From Chamaecyparis obtusa (Eukaryota > Streptophyta > Pinopsida > Cupressales > Cupressaceae), in the NCBI GenBank assembly GCA_027943335.1, contig BSBK01001538.1, forward strand, positions 1 through 64,000: DNA of 64,000 bases, read 5' to 3'. Within the stretch, counting starts at the first letter, position 1, and each line of letters starts with the position of its first letter. Positions 58,200 through 64,000 of the stretch are shown here, one piece after another. The notes beneath the pieces were generated by a model. It was not told the DNA's origin and did no database searches. It saw nothing but the letters and a program-made list of their open reading frames with translations. A program made the translations under genes and the position numbers.

Positions 58200-59690
58200 G
58201 AAGAAAGGTCACTGATTCTCATATAAGCAACAGAAAAGGTCAACATTGGAACAGAATTAGATCCTAAATTCATACACCTAGCAACGTCACTTACACCTTT
58301 GGAAAGAAAGGATTTTATCAAGTTTTTTCAAGAAAAACAAGTGAACTTTGCATGGTCCTATGCCAACATGCCAGGATTGGATCTTGAATTCATTATACAC
58401 CATTTGAATGTTAAACCAAGGGTTAAGCCCATCAAGCTGAAGTTGAGAAAGATGCACCCACATATAGCTCTCCTAGTCAAAGCCGAATTGGAGAAATTGT
58501 TGAAGGTGGGGTTTATAAGAGCAATTGCATATGCTGAATGGATATCCAATATTGTACCGGTCACCAAGCATGACAAATCTATTTGGGTGTGCATGGATTT
58601 TAGAGACTTGAATCTTGCATGTCCCAAAGATGACTTCCCACTTCCAAGCATTGATGCAATAGTAGACTTGACAGCTGGTCACTCCATGTACTCATTAATG
58701 GACGGTTTTAGCATATAAAATCAGATAAAAATTGCACCCAAAGACCAAGAGAAGACAACCTTTACATGCCCTTGGGGTACCTTTTGTTGGAACATAATGC
58801 CCTTCGGCCTCAAAAATGTTGGAGCTACATACTAAAGGGCAATGACCACTATTTTCCATGATATGATGCACACCTTTCTAGAAGATTATGTGGATGACAT
58901 ATTGGTAAATTCACACAAAAGAGAAGATCACCTACAAATTTTGGAAAAAATATTCTCAAGATTGGAGCAATTAAAAGTGAGACTTAACCCAAAAAAATGT
59001 GCTTTTGGTGTTCAATCTGACAAGTTATTAGGCTACATAGTTTCCTCTAAAGGCATTGAAGTATATCCAAAAAAGGTCCAAGCCATAATGGATATGGAGA
59101 TTCCAAAGAACATAAGTCAAATGAGGTCCCTTCAAGGCAAGATTCAATCAATGAGGAGATTTATCTCTCAATTAGTCAAAAAGTGCCATTCATTCACAAG
59201 TTTACTACACAAAGACACTATTTTCATGTGGGATGACGAATGTGACAAAGCCTTCACTTTATTGAAGACTTATCTAATAAATCCACCAATCCTAATGCCA
59301 CCAATCAAGGGAAAACCATTGCTGCTATACATATCTACCACTGAGAGGTCTTTAGGAGTTCTTTTGGTGCAAGAAGATGACCAAGGGAAAGAAAGAACAA
59401 TTTACTACTTGAGTAGAACATTGATCAAGTATGAACTCAATTACACATTCATGGAGAGAGATTGCTTAGCGATTTTCTTTGCATCCCAAAAATTGAGGCA
59501 TTACATGTTGTTGCACAAGGTGAAACTTATTGCAAAAATTGATCCTCTAAAATACTTGCTAAGCAAAACTGCCTTAACAGGTAAAATAACAAAATGGCTC
59601 ATGATATTAAGTGAGTTCAACATTGAGTATGTGGATAGGATAGCCATAAAAGGATAAGTGATAGCAGATCACTTACCAAAAAATTAATTA
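58200..59690 (+). pseudogene. pol: reverse transcriptase and first RNase H of element 4
   Basis: RT begins near DFIKFFQEKQVNFAWSYANM and continues with NIVPVTKHDKSIWVCMDFRD, LNLACPKDDFPLPSID, MPFGLKNVGATY and the catalytic YVDDILVNS (58888-58914). The RNase H part has LLLYISTTERSLGVLLVQED, YYLSRTLIKYELNYTFMERD and ITKWLMILSEFNIEYVDR. Stops lie at 58716-58718, 58833-58835 and 59655-59657. In RNase H the first acidic residue region reads YISTTERS, where active enzymes have Asp, so it looks inactive. Open parts: 58299-58718 and 58842-59657. Confidence 0.9.
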
Positions 59691-59711
59691 ATTTCTATAC
59701 AAACCATTCAA

Positions 59712-60170
59712 GTGGAGTTTTCAGATTTAGCAATTGTCAACATAGAGGCCAAGACATGGAAGTTGTACTTTGACGGATCATATACACAAGGAGGTTCCAG
59801 GGCTGGCATACTATTGATTACCCCTCAAGGGTATACCATTCCAAAATCTTACAAGATTTTATTCCTGTGTACAAACAACATAGCAAAATATGAGGCTTTG
59901 GTCATTGGGATTAAGATGGCTTTAGAATGGAACATCATCGAACTACAAGTGTATGGAGACTCTTAGTTAATAATCAATCAAATCAATGATGAATACAATA
60001 CCAAAGATGAAAAACTCATGCCATACAAAACTATGATAGATGCTTGGAAAAAGTACTTTGCTTTGATCACTTTTGAACAAATTCCAAGAGAGAAGAACAT
60101 AGTAGCATATGTCATGGCTACCTTGGCTTCCTTACTTCAAAAACCAGACCAGAATGAGAGGTAAGAATTC
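59712..60170 (+). pseudogene. pol: second, archaeal-type RNase H (aRNH) of element 4
   Basis: KTWKLYFDGSYTQGGSRAGI and TNNIAKYEALVIGIKMALEW, then LQVYGDS, a TAG, LIINQINDEY, and IPREKNIVAYVMATLASLL. D (FDGS), E (KYEAL) and D (YGDS) of the catalytic set are present. The last Asp, usually in an ADAxA context, is replaced by Tyr (AYVMA). This extra RNase H marks the Tat lineage. Confidence 0.85.
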
Positions 60171-60319
60171 TTGGTGGAAGAGTTGGCAAAACTAGTATTT
60201 GACCTTCCTGAAACCCAAATCATTGCATTACTTAATGGACATGACTCACCTTGGTACGACCCTATCTATACATATCTCAAAGACCAAGTGTTACCCCTAG
60301 ACCAATCGCGAGCCCAAAA

Positions 60320-61510
60320 ATGAAATTTCATTTGACAATCAACCTATTACATTATCCTTTCTGACACATTGTATCGCAAAGGTCTTAACAGGACGTTACT
60401 TAGATGTCTAAAGGAAGAAGAGTCTAGGTTAAATTGAGGTTCATGAGGGCATTTGCGGGTCACACTCAAGTAGATTAAACCTAGCCAAGAAGATCCTTCG
60501 TATGGGGTATTTCTGGAAAAGCTTAGAGAAAGATGCTTGTCACTTTGTGAAGATATGTAACAAATGTCAATACCATGGCAATATAATACATGTACCGGCA
60601 CAAGAATTACATCCCTTTGTTACACCATGGCCATTCTATCAATGGGGATTTGACTTGATTAGTGTAATCTACCCACCATCTTCCAATGGGCACAAGTATA
60701 TCATCACCGCTACGAAGTATTTCACAAAGTGGGTAGAAGTCGTTCCTTTAATTACCACCACGGGCAAACAGATCTCCATGTTCATACTAAACCACATCAT
60801 TTGCAGATATGGTATCCCTCATGCCATAATCACAAACAATGGAAAATAATTAAAAAACAAAGATGTGGATGAACTTTGTGACACATTCCACATTCCACAT
60901 TACACATCGCTCTTCATCCATTTATTATCCTCGAGGAAATGGACAAGTCGAAGCTAAAAATAAGAACATTTTGAAAATCTTGAAGAGATCAATGAATAAA
61001 ACAGGAAGAGATTGGCATGTGCAAGTCAACTCGACATTATGGGCCTATAGAACTAGCATTCAGACACCTACAGGGGCTACGCCATTTTCACTGGTTTATG
61101 GAGCTAAAGCTATTCTACCTTTGGAGGTTGAAATCCCATCTTTACGAGTATCATTGCAAGGGTTAATAACAGATGAGGACTATAGAGTTACCCAAATTCA
61201 ACAATTAGAGTTGCTAGAAGAACACCAAATGTAAGCCTATGAACACTTGAAAGTCTATCAGAATAGGATCTCAAGAAACTACAATAAGCATATCAAACCG
61301 AGAGTCTTTCAAGTAGGTGACTTAGTACTAAGAGAAAACTCTAAAAATCAAGCTGAAAGAGAAAAGAAAGGTAAATGGGAGGCTAATTGGCTTGGTCTGT
61401 TCATCATTGTTTCTTCATTTGGAACGGGAACTTATAAATTAGCGGACTATGATGGAGAAGAGCTACAAGAACCTATCAATAGCATCCATCTAAAGAGGTT
61501 CTATACATGA
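60320..61510 (+). pseudogene. pol: integrase of element 4
   Basis: HHCC finger: ICGSHSSRLNLAKKILRMGY and CHFVKICNKCQYHG (60445-60575). Core: FYQWGFDLISV carries the first Asp. ATKYFTKWVEVVPL follows, and ITNNGK has Asn where the second Asp is expected. After a stop at 60847 and a frame shift near 60900, YYPRGNGQVEAKNKNILK carries the Glu. The C-terminal part has PFSLVYGAKAILPLEVEIPS, VFQVGDLVLRE and KWEANWLGLFIIVSSFGTGT with YKLADYDG, ending RFYT at 61510. Another stop is at 61232. Inactive. Confidence 0.9.
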
Positions 61511-61554
61511 GGTAGATAAAAGAGTATAAAGAGTATCAGATGAAAAACATCATA

Positions 61555-61738
61555 TTTATTGTATCTAGTCAAAAGAGATCTTGAAAATCCAAAAAAATTG
61601 AAAAAAAGAAAAAAAGAAAAAAAAAATTGAAAAAGAAAAAGTGCCTTGGTGAAAACCTAGCAATAGGCGCCTTAGTAGCAAAAGAAAGAGAAAAAGACCC
61701 AAAAGGTGAAAACTTGGTAATCAAGCGCCTTTTGTTCC
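61555..61738 (+). repeat. A-rich GTGAAAAC spacer after integrase
   Basis: A-rich tract, then GTGCCTTGGTGAAAACCTAG (61642) with GGCGCCTTAGTAGCAAAAG, then AAGGTGAAAACTTGG (61702) with AAGCGCCTTTTG. Near-copy of 10822-10940. Confidence 0.8.
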
Positions 61739-63350
61739 CTTAAGTCATCTCCTAGTTGCATTATGTACATATTGCATTCCCAACATCTCACTTGTAAATC
61801 TTCATTGCATCTATCATTTATGCATATTTATAATAAAACCTATCAGCTGCATTGTTGCATTGCCTATTTGCCCTAAGTTTGTCACACAATCACATTTATC
61901 ACTTGGGGGCAGGAAAGGATTGGACTTTTGGTACAAATGGATTCAATTAGTGCTACATTCAGTCACACATCAGAGAGAGAATTATCAAAGGTTCAAAAGA
62001 GAGAGACTTTCGTTGAACCTTTGATGGATATCATTGTTCACACCCAAGTATTTTGATTCCACAACTTGATCCTTAAGCCTTCATTGACTTTATTATTCGG
62101 GATTAAAAATTGACAACACTTTAAAGATCATAATGTTTGGAAATCCTATTTGAAAATCTTGATACATTGCAAAACACTTGAAGCTTTCTTTTGATAATCT
62201 TTATTGAAATGACTTTTTATCATTTTTCTTTAGCTAATCAATGATGTTTCGACTAGATTGGCAATGATGGAGACATGATATTTTCTTGCCTTTGAGTGAC
62301 TGTCTTGAGGGAGATCCATCAACTTATGTGAATTCATCTAACGACATGGTCATCAAATAACCATCGAGGACTATCACATAAGTGGAGGGTTGACCTTTGC
62401 TTGTTTACACAAACAAATACCTTGGCTATTTAGATCTTCCATATCTTAATACCAAAATCCACTTGCAACATTGAATCCCTTGAAACCAGTATTCATACTC
62501 CCATAGTTGGTTATTCAACTAGTGAGGGTTGTACTAGTTTCCAAAAAGAGGTTACCAAAAAATGATGAAAAGTGGTATTCATATCATCATGATGTGGTCA
62601 GTGATGGTTGTACTTGCTTTAATGGTCCTACAATGCTCAATGATGAAAATATTTCCCTATGGCATTTCTTTGCTAAAAAGATAGTGACACTTAGTTGTAT
62701 TGAATTGCATTTTCATGTTAGATTAAGTGCATGTTTGTAGTTATTTTTCCAAGGGAAAATGGGTTTAGTTAATCATCTTGATCAAAAACATTACAAAGGG
62801 AGATCAATTAAATGTTTCATCCTTGATTCAAATAAATCATGTGAGATTATCTTTTGCATTCATCCATAGCATTAATCATTAATCATTATCCATATATCCG
62901 AGAAAAGCAAAAGAGAAACAAAATTCATTATTCATACATCATTTACATGCATTTAAGTATAGAATTGCATTCATTTGAAAAAATAAAAAACATAGGGACA
63001 TTCATATCCATATTTCCATAATAACACATTTGCATCCATACATTGAAAAGCATAAAAACATATCAAAAATAACATAAATCATTGCATCCATCTATCTATA
63101 TCATACATGAGATACATTGCATCCATAGCATACTTAAAAGTAAATGCATCATAAACATCATATAGCTGCATATAAAGATAATCTCACATATACACATCAA
63201 GAGAATCAAGGAAGTATATCATCATATAAATATTCATAACATCAATGATCCATCAAATCAGTATAGCAAGATACAATGTCATCAATAAAGTGATACATCC
63301 AGTTTCGATCAATAAGCATGATACAAGTCATCAACATAAGGAGATCCATA
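61739..63350 (+). other. noncoding tail of element 4
   Basis: No supported sense ORF. The part 62840-63340 is rich in ATCATT, CATCCATA and CATAT units, so that on the minus strand it reads as ATG/TATG-rich DNA. No LTR start or polypurine tract could be fixed; the G-rich stretch at 61902-61915 is too far from any LTR-like TG. Confidence 0.55.
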
Positions 63351-63359
63351 AATCAATAA

Positions 63360-63994
63360 TCAAGATCTTGTGGCACCACCCAATCCATCACCAGTACCTA
63401 ATCCATCTGGACCCCCATCACCTGGTCTATCCTGAGTAGGAGTCTGACTAGTGCTAGCCATATTGGGCCTCTGAGTCACAAAGGTCATAAACTGCTGCAT
63501 CATAATCACCACTTGGTCTAATCGGCCAACAACAGTGGATACATCTGTTTGCAATGACTGAACCTCCCATGATAGAGTGTCAATACTAGGAGTAGCCTGA
63601 GATGATTGACCCATATCCTAAGACTGATGAACCTGTGGAGGCACCTGTTGTGCTGAAATCTGCTCCTGTTGTGCCAATGCAACCTATTATAACTAAACCA
63701 AAGGATCCCATCCTATAGGAATATGTCTAGCAGCCTCAATGTGTACCTATCTTTGGGCCCTCAGCTGTCTCTGCTATCCCTGTACCAATGCAACTCTAGG
63801 AACAAACCCAGGTCCTTATTGTACCTGTGTGACATCTCTAGCCCTGTCCCTAACAAGTCCACCTCTCACCTGTGGCCCATCTTGTCCTCAACCCATGACC
63901 TAAGGATCTCTCTATCCTCTCTGAACTCGTCATCTCCGACGTCTCCTCCTGCCACCACCATCGCCATCACCATCCCCGCCATCATCCCCTCCAT
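63360..63994 (-). pseudogene. candidate antisense ORF remnant in the element 4 tail
   Basis: Read leftwards, the 3' open part is 63614-63360 (84 codons), MGQSSQATPSIDTLSWEVQS. VGRLDQVVIMMQQFMTF follows, with an end of Gly/Asp-rich GDGGPDGLGTGDGLGG. Upstream to about 63994 the same frame carries Arg-rich GRRRRR, QDGPQVRGG and QQEQISAQQVPPQVHQS with several stops, mostly TAG where Gln would fit. Some Tat elements (Retand, Grande, RIRE2) carry an antisense ORF between pol and the 3' LTR, and position and strand fit that. It could instead be the gag of a different minus-strand element starting beyond the window. Confidence 0.4.
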
Positions 63995-64000
63995 CATCAT

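Noticed and set aside
61902..61915. G-rich stretch as polypurine tract with a 3' LTR of element 4 after it
   Set aside because: The following sequence does not resemble the start of the 5' LTR (TGTAGACACTAAAAAATGG).

Overview
The window looks like nuclear DNA of a land plant, most probably a seed plant with a large, repeat-dominated genome such as a gymnosperm. That is inferred from the overall AT-rich composition, very long LTRs (4.5 kb and more), Tat-type Ty3/gypsy elements with two RNase H domains, a Tekay/Del-like chromovirus, a 5'-truncated LINE, and a 2.3-kb block of degenerate plant-type telomere repeats. The species cannot be named. No ordinary cellular gene, tRNA, rRNA or CRISPR array was found. 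Nearly everything recognisable is retrotransposon, mostly decayed.

Layout. 1-3153: TA microsatellite, a possible LTR end, then the gag and 5' LTR of a Tat-like element on the minus strand. 3574-13768: a structurally complete LTR element ('element 1') with a perfect GTGGG target duplication, LTRs about 97% identical by eye, a tRNA-Lys primer site, a 21-bp-period leader array, a 44-bp minisatellite and one uninterrupted 868-codon Ser-rich ORF. It has no gag-like, protease, RT or integrase sequence that I recognise. 13769-20918: host DNA without recognisable genes. 20919-28313: 'element 2', a minus-strand Tat-like element with gag and protease remnants but no RT or integrase. 28485-43684: 'element 3', a Tekay-like chromovirus with the initiator-Met primer site, riddled with stops; its 3' LTR is mosaic and carries a LINE fragment. 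Elements 2 and 3 both lie in the second copy of one roughly 340-bp host repeat. 43910-46225: interstitial telomere-like array. 46396-64000: 'element 4', a dual-RNase-H Tat element running off the right edge; its 5' LTR is split by a 4.5-kb solo LTR with a perfect TAATA duplication.

How the parts relate. Element 4 has the order LTR, tRNA-Lys PBS, 21-bp leader array, small ORF, second array, gag, protease, G-patch, acidic spacer, A-rich GTGAAAAC spacer, RT/RNase H, archaeal-type RNase H, integrase, second GTGAAAAC spacer, long tail, candidate antisense ORF. Element 1 has the same primer site, leader design and both spacer types, but the pol module between the spacers is missing and its ORF is different. 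It is best read as a non-autonomous partner that depends on a Tat-type element for reverse transcription. The most unusual signals are that 868-aa ORF, the shared leader arrays, and a hairpin pair in the chromovirus LTRs whose first-stem geometry recurs with a different stem sequence in the solo LTR.
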